Positions 1 to 8,309 are shown, counted from the stretch's first letter. The stretch is 11,519 nucleotides of DNA from CS2-K091 sp035527155 (GCA_035527155.1 DATLBB010000208.1:1-11519), one strand, 5' to 3'. Notes: a model not told the origin generated them from the letters alone. Made by a program: numbers and translations.

Positions 1-1
1 T

Positions 2-1840
2 CAGGGCGGCGGTATCTATATAGCTACGGGCAGCCCCGTTCTGGTCAATTGCACTTTTATCCGCAATAAGGCGGTGCGAGGAGGTGGTGCGTCCAATGTT
101 AGTTCTTTGTCCGATGATCCGTCTTTTATCAGTTGCAAATTCATCGGTAACTTAGCGGATGGTGCTGGCGGAGCAATGGAAAGCCAAGGTGGCGAGCCTA
201 CGCTGACCAGTTGCGTCCTCAGCGGCAACGTCTCGACAGGCAGTGGGGGTGGGCTGTTTAATATGGGGACAAGCAATGCCACTATGACAAATTGTACGCT
301 CAGCGATAACTCCGCAGATGGGTCGGGTGGTGGCGTTTATTGTTCCTACGCGACCGCGGGCGTTACGGTGCTCAACTGCATTCTCTGGGGCAATAGTGAT
401 TCCAGCGGCAACGGTGAATCCTCTCAGATTCGTATAAGCACTGGTCCTCCAGTTGTAGTTGTCGACTATTCCTGCATCGAGGGGTTGAGCGGCGGTCTTG
501 GCGGCACGGGCAACATCGGTGACGATCCGTGGTTCGTAGATGCCGACGGTGCCGACGACGTTGTCGGCACAGAAGATGATGACGTGCACCTTTTGGAAGA
601 CTCGCCCTGCATCGATACCGGCCATCCTGCATTAGAATACCAGGATATTGACGGCTCCCGCAACGACATGGGTGCTTACGGCGGGCCGTTCGGAGAAGTA
701 ACTGAACCGCCTCCACATACCGGCGCCGGCTTTATCATTACCAACATCGGAGACCTTCCCACCACGGAGATAGGCCGGGACGCGAACGAGCCGAATGTGG
801 GATTGGCAAACGTCGACCCGGATGCAGCGGCGTTGTTTGGAGTTCCACAATACAAAGACTCCCCATTCGGCAGCACACTCCGGGTCCGCGGACAGTTTGG
901 ACTTTATGATGATGTCCATTTTTATCAGATGATGCTGGCCAAATGGGATGATGGCAATGAGCCCGCACCGGAAGATTACGTCGTTCTCGGAGAAGAGCTG
1001 GGCGGACAACCGCTGGGTAAGGTAAGATGGTATGTTGACGCCAATGGTTTCTGGAAGCATGAGTATGTAAGGATGGGGCCGGACCCTATCGACGGAAAGG
1101 ATTATCTCTATAAATTGAATAGTCCGCTCGACGGGAGCATTTGGTCGAATCCCGATTTAAGGATAAGGTGGAACACGAGAGTATGTGAAAACGGCAAATA
1201 CACCCTCACCTATAAGGCATATCGCTGGGCCGACCCTTTTACGCTGGTGGAGGTGAGCCTGCCGCCGACCGACGGTTGGGACCATATTATCCTGCTCATT
1301 GATAACAACCCGGTTGAAGCCATAATCCACGACGTCAGGTACGACCCCAACGAAGGCAATCCCAACTACGACCCGTGCACTGACGGGCTGATAGAGGAAT
1401 GTGCTATCATCGGTCTCACCAACAATCAGGAAAACTTGCGCTTTACCATTACCGCCTCGCATCCCACCGGCTATTTGAGGCGTTTCTTACTGGACACCGT
1501 CGCCGGCAAGAACGAGAACCGCGGTACGATCGCCGACGAGTCATATTCCCCGACGACGCCTCCTTACTGGGACGGCGTACATAGCGAGGAATTCAACACC
1601 AAGGATGCACCGCCGAGCCTAATGGAGTGGAAGCGTTGCGCGTATCAATTCCGGCTCCGAACATGGGGACGTGCGAACGATGGTGACCAATACATTTATT
1701 ATGATATATTTAGTGACCACTACTACCTGGACTTTGGTGTAACCACCTGCATGCGCGCCGACATTGACGGCAGCGGTACGGTTGATTTTAAGGATGTGGC
1801 CGAGCTGGCTGATAACTGGCTGCAAACCTGTGAACCATAA
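2..1840 (+). CDS. Secreted beta-helix protein with C-terminal dockerin-like repeat (5'-truncated)
   Basis: The frame is open from the left edge to the TAA at 1838-1840, so the true start lies outside the window and 612 residues are visible. The GTG at 74 lies inside the repeat domain and is not a credible start. Visible residues 1-230 are right-handed parallel beta-helix repeats (GGGIY, VNCTFIRN, GGGLFN, MTNCTLSDN, NCILWGN). They end in the 'SPCIDTGHP ... DMGAYGGPFGE' module end typical of planctomycete polymorphic-repeat proteins. Residues about 240-582 form a domain I do not recognise, rich in Trp, Tyr and Asp, with a compact aromatic block at 541-580 (MEWKRCAYQF, YIYYDIFSDHYYLDFG). Residues 583-612 hold one dockerin-type calcium-loop half-repeat (ADIDGSGTVDFKDVAELADNWLQ) and a TCEP tail. 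Family knowledge suggests a cell-surface or extracellular protein; its ligand is unknown. I am confident in the reading frame and architecture, but not in function. Confidence 0.9.
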   Translation, partial: QGGGIYIATGSPVLVNCTFIRNKAVRGGGASNVSSLSDDPSFISCKFIGNLADGAGGAMESQGGEPTLTSCVLSGNVSTGSGGGLFNMGTSNATMTNCTLSDNSADGSGGGVYCSYATAGVTVLNCILWGNSDSSGNGESSQIRISTGPPVVVVDYSCIEGLSGGLGGTGNIGDDPWFVDADGADDVVGTEDDDVHLLEDSPCIDTGHPALEYQDIDGSRNDMGAYGGPFGEVTEPPPHTGAGFIITNIGDLPTTEIGRDANEPNVGLANVDPDAAALFGVPQYKDSPFGSTLRVRGQFGLYDDVHFYQMMLAKWDDGNEPAPEDYVVLGEELGGQPLGKVRWYVDANGFWKHEYVRMGPDPIDGKDYLYKLNSPLDGSIWSNPDLRIRWNTRVCENGKYTLTYKAYRWADPFTLVEVSLPPTDGWDHIILLIDNNPVEAIIHDVRYDPNEGNPNYDPCTDGLIEECAIIGLTNNQENLRFTITASHPTGYLRRFLLDTVAGKNENRGTIADESYSPTTPPYWDGVHSEEFNTKDAPPSLMEWKRCAYQFRLRTWGRANDGDQYIYYDIFSDHYYLDFGVTTCMRADIDGSGTVDFKDVAELADNWLQTCEP

Positions 1841-1888
1841 CGCTGTTCGTGGATAATGTCGCGAGTCTGCAACACAAAGAGTTGACAA

Positions 1889-1922
1889 GGGCCGCGGGTG
1901 TTACGCTCGCGGCCCTCTTTTT
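1889..1922 (+). terminator. Rho-independent terminator of the first beta-helix gene
   Basis: An 8-bp GC-only stem (GGGCCGCG at 1889-1896 with CGCGGCCC at 1908-1915) closes an 11-nt loop and is followed by TCTTTTT. It starts 48 nt after the stop codon. The 34 nt at 1887-1920 are identical to those at 8219-8252 behind the next gene, and the short block GCGAGTCTGCAA upstream (1861-1872) is also shared (8194-8205). Confidence 0.9.
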
Positions 1923-1987
1923 GTCCTTTGAGCTGCAAATGTAACGGCACTCAGCCATAGGCAGTTCTGGAAAACGCTTGTTTTTGC

Positions 1988-2015
1988 TTGACATGCGGCG
2001 AAATAGTGTTATAAT
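1988..2015 (+). promoter_or_regulatory. Consensus sigma-70-type promoter for the 2004-aa protein gene
   Basis: The -35 box TTGACA (1988-1993) and the -10 box TATAAT (2010-2015) both match the consensus perfectly, with a 16-nt spacer. The promoter lies downstream of the first terminator and about 144 nt upstream of the GTG start at 2159, predicting transcription from about 2022. The 16-nt spacing is one short of the optimum. No operator-like palindrome overlaps it. Confidence 0.8.
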
Positions 2016-2021
2016 TCTTTT

Positions 2022-2158
2022 GTATTTATTCAGGGATGGCTGGCAGGAGACCGATGGGTAGTATCCGGTTATATCTGTGCAGTTTTCTCAAAATACACCA
2101 AAAGGTCTGTGGTGTGCGCATCGCAAAATAACCTCATTTCTCTTGAAAGGGTGAGAAA
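2022..2158 (+). promoter_or_regulatory. Leader (5' UTR) of the 2004-aa protein gene
   Basis: This stretch of about 137 nt has no credible ORF. Two modest stem-loops can be drawn: ACCGAT (2050-2055) with ATCCGGT (2063-2069, one bulge), and ACACCA (2095-2100) with TGGTGT (2110-2115) around a 9-nt loop. It ends with the Shine-Dalgarno sequence AAAGGG (2146-2151), 7 nt before GTG. I could not match it to a known riboswitch. The rest of the 1841-2158 gap holds only the terminator and promoter listed separately, and about 65 nt in which I see nothing. Confidence 0.45.
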
Positions 2159-5100
2159 GTGAACAGGAGAAGAAATCTGAAAGTATATCTGGCTGTGTTA
2201 ATAATGTTGACGGGCATGGGTTCTACGATTGCAACGGGGAAAACCATTTACGTTGATACAATCAGGAACGGTGATGGTTCAAGCTGGGCCAACGCTTATA
2301 AGTACCTTCAAGATGCTTTATCTGCCGCCATAAGCGGTGACGAAATCCGGGTGGCTGAGGGTATATACACTCCTGACAGGAACTTGGCCAATCCCGGCGG
2401 CAGCGGGCTACGGACGGCTACATTTGGACTGAAGATTGGCGTCGGGATTTACGGTGGTTTTCCAACCGGCGGTTGTGCGTGGGGGGACCGCGACCCGAAT
2501 GTCCACAAAACAATCCTCAGCGGTGACATCGGAATGCCTTATGTGAATACCGACAACAGCTATCACGTCGTTACTGGAAGCTACACCAACTTAACCGCTG
2601 TCCTCGATGGCTTCACTATCACGGCGGGAAATGCCAATGGCATATCTTATTCAGACTACCATGGCGGCGGGATGTATAATTACTATGGCAGCCCGACGGT
2701 CAAAAATTGCACTTTCAGCCTTAACACGGTCATCTCGCCAAATGCCTGGACGAGCGGTGCCGGGATGTACAACTATAATTCCAGCAGCCCGACAGTGAGT
2801 AACTGCACATTCAGCCAAAACACAGTCGTCTCGGACGGTGCCTGGTCGGGTGGTGGGGGGATGTCCAACGGCTGGTTCAGCAGCCCGACAGTGAGTAAAT
2901 GCACATTCAATGCAAATACAGTCATCTCGGAGAAAGAAGAGTGGACCGGTGGTGCTGGAATGTGCAACTACTATTACAGCAATTCCATAGTGACCGACTG
3001 TAATTTCAATGAAAACACAGTCATCTCGATGAGTCATCTGTCCGGTGGTGGTGGGATAGAAAACTACAGTAGTAATACGACTATAATTAACTGCCGGTTC
3101 AGCGGTAATTCGGCCAACAATGGTGGTGGGATAGTTAACGTTTTAGGCTTCCCGACGATTACTGACTGCATGATTATCGGAAACGCTGCCAATCTCTCCG
3201 GGGGGGGTGTAACCAACCTCAACTGTAGTTCAACTCTAAGCAATTGTGAGTTCGTTGGAAACTCGGCGAGTTTCGGCGGCGGGATGGCTAACACCGGGCA
3301 GGGAATCAATTGCAGCCCTAAGCTGATCAATTGTACTTTTAGCGGAAATATTGCTCACTTTAAAGGTGGCGGGATGTACAACGGCGGATTATTCCACAGT
3401 ATCCCGACCAGCCTGATGCTGACCGACGGTGCCTTCAGCAAAAACGAGGTATGGGAGTCGAGCGTTGCAATGCAAGTCGAGTATTACACCATCCCCACGC
3501 TGACCAACTGCACCTTTAGCGGAAACGAGGCATTGGACTTCGGCGGTGCGATAGACAGTGAGTATGGGAGCAATCCGACCCTTACCAACTGTATTCTGTG
3601 GGGTAATAAGTCTGCAAAGGGGGCACAAATTGCGATAAAACAAAATCCCGATGCCGGTCCTTCGAATCTTGCGATCTCATATAGCGACGTTCAGGGTGGC
3701 CAGGCGGATGTTTACATCGAAGGTGAATGCACGTTAGAGTGGGATAATGAGAGCATGATTAGTAACGACCCACTGTTCCTGGATGCCGATGGGCTTGATA
3801 ACAAGATTGGCACAGAGGATGACAACCTCCGGCTTTTGTTCAGCTCACCATGCATAGACGCCGGGGACAACGAGGCTGATACGGATGCTAACACTCCCGG
3901 AGTCCAGGTCCTGCCTGTTGTCGACCTCGATGGAGGCCCCCGGTTTATTGAGGATCCGAACGTGCCGAACACCGGCAATGGCACGCCGCCAATCGTTGAT
4001 ATGGGTGCATACGAAGGTGCCAGAGGAACCATACTAATTGTGCTCAGCGCCGAATCGGTGACGGTGCCGGAGGGGCAAACTGCCACGTTCGACGTGAACC
4101 TTGGGATGGATCCACAAGGGACGGTTGATGTCGTTGTTGCTCACGAGTCGGGCGATTCTGATATCAATGTCGTTTCCGGGTCTTCGTTGACCTTTAACTC
4201 GTCCAACTACTGGAATCCTCAGACCGTCACACTCGCCGCGTCCGAAGACGGCGATTACCTCTTTGGAACGGCCCTTATTTCGGTGGTTGTTCCGGGAGTT
4301 GTGGGCAGGAGCCTGAAGGTTGTTGAACTGGACAATGAGCCTGCCCCTTCTGTTCTTTTTGTGGATGGCCAGGCACCTGGGACGAACAATGGGAGTAGCT
4401 GGACCAATGCGTTTCGTGACCTTCAGGCAGCTCTCGAGATAGCGGGGTACGCGGTAGAGGTCGAAGAAATCCGAGTAGCAGCGGGAACATACAAACCTGC
4501 TGGTCCTCTTGGGGAGCGCATTGCTACGTTCGAGCTTCTCAGTGGCGTCGCCATCTACGGAGGTTTTCCATCCGGCGGTGGAGCGTGGCAGGACCGTGAT
4601 CCAAATATCCACGAAACCATCCTCAGCGGTGACCTGAATGGTAATGATGTTGCGGATGCCAATAACGGCGACAACAGCTACCATGTCGTAACTGCAAGTG
4701 GGACAGAGCCCAATACAATCCTCGATGGTTTCACCATCACCGCCGGCAATGCCAGTGGATGGACTCCACACAATCTCGGTGCCGGGATGTTCAACCATAA
4801 CGGCAGCCCGGTGGTGGTAAACTGCGTGTTTAGCGGAAACTCGGCTGTATTCTGTGGTGGGATGTATAACTATGGCGGAAGCCCAACGATAACCAACTGC
4901 ACCTTCATTGATAACTCAGTAGAGGCCTGGGGGGGTGGGATGTATAACTACGAAACCAGCGCTACGCTGACTAACTGCACGTTCAGCCTGAATTCATCAA
5001 AGGGCTTTCTTGGCCGCTATGGCGGCGGGATGTGCTCTGAAAGTAGCAACATTATCCTGAACGGTGTCACACTCATCAGCGGCAATAATCCAGATGGTGT

Positions 5101-8100
5101 TTGGATGGGGTACGGTAGTGTTCAAATTAATGGAACCGTTCAGATCGTGGATAACAACTGGCTGGGAGATAACCTCATGTTTAATGGTGATGGAACTTTG
5201 CAGATAGACCCTTGTTCTACTCTCGACCTGGCTGACGCTTCGATCCGCTGTGACCTCTCTGGTACAGGCACTGTACACGTCGCTCTTGGTTCTGAACTGA
5301 TTATAGAAAGTGATGCAATTATCGACCTGGGCCATGAAAGTGACCCCAACATAACAGGAACTATAAAGTGTGAGGGTTTGTTGCATGTCAGGGACTCTGT
5401 TCATTTGAGGAACGCGGAAATCGACGTAGAGCGCGCCAGCTTCGAAGGGGGTGCGATTATATCAAACAATGTCATTACCGCCGAGGCGGGAGCACCTTAC
5501 GGTCAGTTCTTCATTGAGGATACCGTTAAAATCACAGGTAACGACATACACGCCAACGGCGACCGTTATATGGACCTGGACCCATCCGTGTTTGCGGGTG
5601 TAATTGCGAACAACCGGATATTTGTCACGATTACAGAAGGTGTGGGCAATACTCATGGCGGTCTCCTGGAGCTTAGGGGCAGTGCCGGCCTGGCAACCAT
5701 CAGTTCGTGCGACCCTAACAACGAATTTTTCTGCGAGGTTAACGACGTGCCGGTTTTTGATACAAATAGCTGGAGGGTGGAACGACTCGAACTTGTTGCC
5801 GGTGCAAAGGTGAATCTGACAAACCGCTTTGATTTCGGAAATGGTGACCCTTGCGGGTTGTATGAAGTGATGTATGTTAAGGAGCTTATTCTGGGCCCAA
5901 ACTCTATGCTCAATACCGCATTCAATCAGTTTTATTTTGAGGATATTAACAAAGCCCAAACCGCTGTCATAAGAAATGAACCCATTTTGGGTTTTTCCCT
6001 CAGTAACATAGCTTTTGATAATGAGATTGAATTTATGACCCGTGTGATGCACAATAATTTTGAGGACCCTGACCCTGAAGCGCCGGACTATAGCAGGATT
6101 CACGTCGAACGAGTTGAGGGCAGCGCCCCCGATCCTAACGGCATGATGCGAATGTCTAATCTTCAGGAGCTTGATCCCTGCTCACCCAATTACGGGCAGG
6201 TAATCAATGCACGGGCCAAGGGCCTGTTTGCCAAGGCCAGCGAAGACGAGGTTTTGATTTTGTTTGAGTATTTATTCGGCACTTCTGACTCCAACGTTCA
6301 ACTGGTGATTTATTTGACAGATGTACCCGAGCTTCTTGACCATAATGACCCGTGCCGTCTGGACCATTACATCGAAGTGGCCCGCTTGTATCCCCCTCCG
6401 CCGGGCCAGTACGGCTCAGTAGGTTCCGGTCACTTCGGTGTCTTTGAAGAGAATGTCTACGCGGGAGACCTGGATTTCATCCGGGGCGTCCGGATGGAAT
6501 TCGAGCTGGTCGGGCCCAAGGGAACGTGGATACTCATCAACAATTGGGACCCCTTGGTTTCGTGCGTATACTGTGGCGATGTGACCGGAGATCTTCTCGT
6601 ATCACCAAGGGATTACCTGTCAATACTTAGTGCAAGTGGAGAATTAAGTTCTGGTCCGAGTACGTTGGGTCTCCCGCTATACTGCTTCGATTTTGGATTC
6701 AGCGAAGATGGTTTTCTGGATACGACTGACTTATTGGGATGGGACTGGGAGGATTGGGTGGACGAAGAATTTCCTTGGATAGGAAATTTATGTTTCGACA
6801 TTTGCCTTACGCCTTGTGATGGCAGCACACCTCCGCTTCAACCTCCAGTCGGTGGTGCATTCATGTTTGAGACAACATCAACTGCCGCACTTCAGGCCGG
6901 TGGAGATACTGGTTTTGCAGGCTCACTTCTTATTTCTGGTAAAAGGTTCGACTTTGTCAATCAGGATTTCCTGAGCGACCGTCTTTACGACCTTGATGAA
7001 AACTATAATCTCGTCGGCGGACCTTACGCAATGGACACTGACCAAATGAACGGCAAGCTTGTTCGAGATCATAATGATCTGCTTTATCAGGTAAACATGG
7101 AAAAAGGTTTGGTCCGAGTATCTGCTGGTTTTACTGTAATCATACCGCGAGGATATGGTTACCCCGTAGGACCGGGTTACCCCGTAATTAGTGAACCGAG
7201 ATACGGTAAGACTGCTGGTGTTTATATAGGTTTCCAGGAACATGGTGAGAACACCTGGGGACGACCTTTCTTTGACGCTGCCTTTGACTCTAATGGGGAT
7301 GTATACGTTACACCCGTAGTAGTTGATCCCTGTCTTAGAGAACCGTATGTGGCTTCAGCCAAGCTTGTTTTGGTACCCGGTCAGACGCCACCTTACAATG
7401 TTGTCGAAATCTATGATGATCCTCCTCTGCCAAATAGCAACCAGGATTGTAATAACCTGCGTGAAATCGAAGTCGATAGCAGCGGCAATGTCTACGTCAT
7501 CAATAGCGGCTATAATAATAACAGCGACATCTTATGGGTCTATAACAACAACGGAGACTTGATTAACAAGTGTGAACTGCAAAATCTTGGTATCTACGCA
7601 CCGATTGGACTTTACTGTTCGAGTTATGATAATTCCCGCCTCTATGTAGCATCCTCAAAGGGTGAGCCGGATGCCGCGTCTGCTTCATTGCACATTTTAT
7701 CTACGGCCGACCTTAGCCTTCTGCAAGCCATCACCATCAATAATATGGGCCACATAACTGATATTACCGAGGACCCGTTCACCGGTACTCTCTGGGTCAT
7801 CGGTTTTCAAATGCCAGAGTATATAGACGTCTTACCGCTCACAATCGAACAGTTCTACTTTCCATATCTTGCTGCCGTGCCTTACGGCAGCAGTGGATCG
7901 GTTGATGCTGAAAAGTTATTAAATGTCTCTGATTTGGCCCTGCCGTTGTCTATTGCATGGGTCGGTGACATGCCGGCAAAGTGTGGCGGTGCAGACCTGG
8001 ACGGGATGGGCGATGTAAGCTTCGGCGATTTGAACATCCTGGTCTCACAATGGCTGCAAGCTGGGGGCACTCCATCTGCTGATATTGCTCCAAAACCTGC

Positions 8101-8173
8101 TGGAGATGGTATAGTTAACTTCCTGGATTTGGCTGTTCTCGCCGGCTACTGGCTGCAATCCTGTGGACTGTAA
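2159..8173 (+). CDS. Giant secreted mosaic protein: two beta-helix modules, Calx-beta-like linker, propeller-like region, two dockerin-like segments
   Basis: The protein is 2004 aa with a GTG start, chosen for the AAAGGG ribosome-binding site 7 nt upstream and the signal peptide directly after it (NRRRN, a hydrophobic core at 9-24, cleavage near 25-27). Residues 29-75 (TIYVDT, GSSWANAYKYLQDAL, GDEIRVAEGIY) open beta-helix module 1, which runs to VDMGAYEG near 620. Residues about 625-730 form a Calx-beta-like sandwich (VTVPEGQTATFDVNL). Module 2 restarts at 732 with the same opening (LFVDGQ, GSSWTNAFRDLQAAL, EEIRVAAGTYKP). Its GGGMYN repeats run to about 1020 and pass into a less regular stretch to about 1420, possibly also helical. 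Residues 1472-1535 look like an internal dockerin pair (GDVTGDLLVSPRDYLSIL, EDGFLDTTDLLGWDWEDW). Residues about 1565-1940 look like an NHL-type beta-propeller (FDSNGDVYVTP, VDSSGNVYVINSG). Residues 1945-2004 form a C-terminal dockerin with two half-repeats, ending WLQSCGL. The likely location is the cell surface or outside the cell. Binding partner and any enzymatic activity are unknown, and no catalytic motif is evident. Confidence 0.93.
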   Translation: MNRRRNLKVYLAVLIMLTGMGSTIATGKTIYVDTIRNGDGSSWANAYKYLQDALSAAISGDEIRVAEGIYTPDRNLANPGGSGLRTATFGLKIGVGIYGGFPTGGCAWGDRDPNVHKTILSGDIGMPYVNTDNSYHVVTGSYTNLTAVLDGFTITAGNANGISYSDYHGGGMYNYYGSPTVKNCTFSLNTVISPNAWTSGAGMYNYNSSSPTVSNCTFSQNTVVSDGAWSGGGGMSNGWFSSPTVSKCTFNANTVISEKEEWTGGAGMCNYYYSNSIVTDCNFNENTVISMSHLSGGGGIENYSSNTTIINCRFSGNSANNGGGIVNVLGFPTITDCMIIGNAANLSGGGVTNLNCSSTLSNCEFVGNSASFGGGMANTGQGINCSPKLINCTFSGNIAHFKGGGMYNGGLFHSIPTSLMLTDGAFSKNEVWESSVAMQVEYYTIPTLTNCTFSGNEALDFGGAIDSEYGSNPTLTNCILWGNKSAKGAQIAIKQNPDAGPSNLAISYSDVQGGQADVYIEGECTLEWDNESMISNDPLFLDADGLDNKIGTEDDNLRLLFSSPCIDAGDNEADTDANTPGVQVLPVVDLDGGPRFIEDPNVPNTGNGTPPIVDMGAYEGARGTILIVLSAESVTVPEGQTATFDVNLGMDPQGTVDVVVAHESGDSDINVVSGSSLTFNSSNYWNPQTVTLAASEDGDYLFGTALISVVVPGVVGRSLKVVELDNEPAPSVLFVDGQAPGTNNGSSWTNAFRDLQAALEIAGYAVEVEEIRVAAGTYKPAGPLGERIATFELLSGVAIYGGFPSGGGAWQDRDPNIHETILSGDLNGNDVADANNGDNSYHVVTASGTEPNTILDGFTITAGNASGWTPHNLGAGMFNHNGSPVVVNCVFSGNSAVFCGGMYNYGGSPTITNCTFIDNSVEAWGGGMYNYETSATLTNCTFSLNSSKGFLGRYGGGMCSESSNIILNGVTLISGNNPDGVWMGYGSVQINGTVQIVDNNWLGDNLMFNGDGTLQIDPCSTLDLADASIRCDLSGTGTVHVALGSELIIESDAIIDLGHESDPNITGTIKCEGLLHVRDSVHLRNAEIDVERASFEGGAIISNNVITAEAGAPYGQFFIEDTVKITGNDIHANGDRYMDLDPSVFAGVIANNRIFVTITEGVGNTHGGLLELRGSAGLATISSCDPNNEFFCEVNDVPVFDTNSWRVERLELVAGAKVNLTNRFDFGNGDPCGLYEVMYVKELILGPNSMLNTAFNQFYFEDINKAQTAVIRNEPILGFSLSNIAFDNEIEFMTRVMHNNFEDPDPEAPDYSRIHVERVEGSAPDPNGMMRMSNLQELDPCSPNYGQVINARAKGLFAKASEDEVLILFEYLFGTSDSNVQLVIYLTDVPELLDHNDPCRLDHYIEVARLYPPPPGQYGSVGSGHFGVFEENVYAGDLDFIRGVRMEFELVGPKGTWILINNWDPLVSCVYCGDVTGDLLVSPRDYLSILSASGELSSGPSTLGLPLYCFDFGFSEDGFLDTTDLLGWDWEDWVDEEFPWIGNLCFDICLTPCDGSTPPLQPPVGGAFMFETTSTAALQAGGDTGFAGSLLISGKRFDFVNQDFLSDRLYDLDENYNLVGGPYAMDTDQMNGKLVRDHNDLLYQVNMEKGLVRVSAGFTVIIPRGYGYPVGPGYPVISEPRYGKTAGVYIGFQEHGENTWGRPFFDAAFDSNGDVYVTPVVVDPCLREPYVASAKLVLVPGQTPPYNVVEIYDDPPLPNSNQDCNNLREIEVDSSGNVYVINSGYNNNSDILWVYNNNGDLINKCELQNLGIYAPIGLYCSSYDNSRLYVASSKGEPDAASASLHILSTADLSLLQAITINNMGHITDITEDPFTGTLWVIGFQMPEYIDVLPLTIEQFYFPYLAAVPYGSSGSVDAEKLLNVSDLALPLSIAWVGDMPAKCGGADLDGMGDVSFGDLNILVSQWLQAGGTPSADIAPKPAGDGIVNFLDLAVLAGYWLQSCGL
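2690..3073 (+). repeat. Four tandem ~96-nt beta-helix coding repeats
   Basis: Units begin at 2690, 2786, 2882 and 2981 with lengths 96, 96, 99 and 93 nt, all multiples of three. They encode residues 178-305. Each carries SPTVxNCTF or a variant, then xNTV(I/V)S, then G-G-x-G-M-x-N. Units 2 and 3 share the nucleotide run AGCAGCCCGACAGTGAGTAA, so the DNA itself is repeated and not just the protein fold. Flanking helix turns are more diverged. Confidence 0.8.
7157..7186 (+). repeat. Short direct repeat inside the propeller-like region
   Basis: GGTTACCCCGTA occurs twice (7157-7168 and 7175-7186) with an 18-nt period, so it stays in frame and encodes GYPVGPGYPV. It is probably a slippage duplication in a surface loop. 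Confidence 0.6.
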
Positions 8174-8220
8174 CGCCATTCCCCGATAGTGCGGCGAGTC
8201 TGCAAACGAAGAGTTAATAA

Positions 8221-8252
8221 GGGCCGCGGGTGTTACGCTCGCGGCCCTCTTT
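8221..8252 (+). terminator. Rho-independent terminator of the 2004-aa protein gene
   Basis: The stem GGGCCGCG (8221-8228) pairs with CGCGGCCC (8240-8247) around an 11-nt loop and is followed by TCTTT. It starts 47 nt after the TAA stop at 8171-8173. Stem, loop and flanks are identical over 34 nt to the terminator behind the preceding gene, but the T-tract is shorter here (TCTTTCAT against TCTTTTTG), so it may terminate less completely. Confidence 0.85.
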
Positions 8253-8281
8253 CATATCCGCATTTACACTGAGGATTCTTA

Positions 8282-8309
8282 TTGCAAAGGAGCCAATAGT
8301 TACGATAAT
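8282..8309 (+). promoter_or_regulatory. Possible promoter of the flavoprotein gene
   Basis: TTGCAA (8282-8287) and GATAAT (8304-8309) are separated by 16 nt, matching the -35 and -10 consensus at 4/6 and 5/6 positions. They lie between the preceding terminator and the ATG at 8393. The match is much weaker than the promoter at 1988 and could be chance. Confidence 0.35.

Noticed and set aside
74..1840. GTG at 74 as the start of the first gene
   Set aside because: The same frame is open back to nt 2 and encodes more beta-helix repeat (GGGIY, VNCTFIRN). There is no signal peptide at 74, so the gene is truncated by the window.
2022..2110. Leader as a cyclic-di-GMP or other known riboswitch
   Set aside because: Fragments such as ACCGATGGGTAG recall such elements, but order and pairing do not fit the known fold.
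2690..3610. CRISPR-like array from regularly spaced repeats
   Set aside because: The repeats are in frame and encode beta-helix turns with diverging sequence. There are no unique spacers of constant length between identical repeats.
4034..4798. 254-codon minus-strand ORF opposite the mosaic protein
   Set aside because: It is the shadow of a strongly supported + strand domain with clear motifs. It has low-complexity, arginine-rich composition and no family resemblance.
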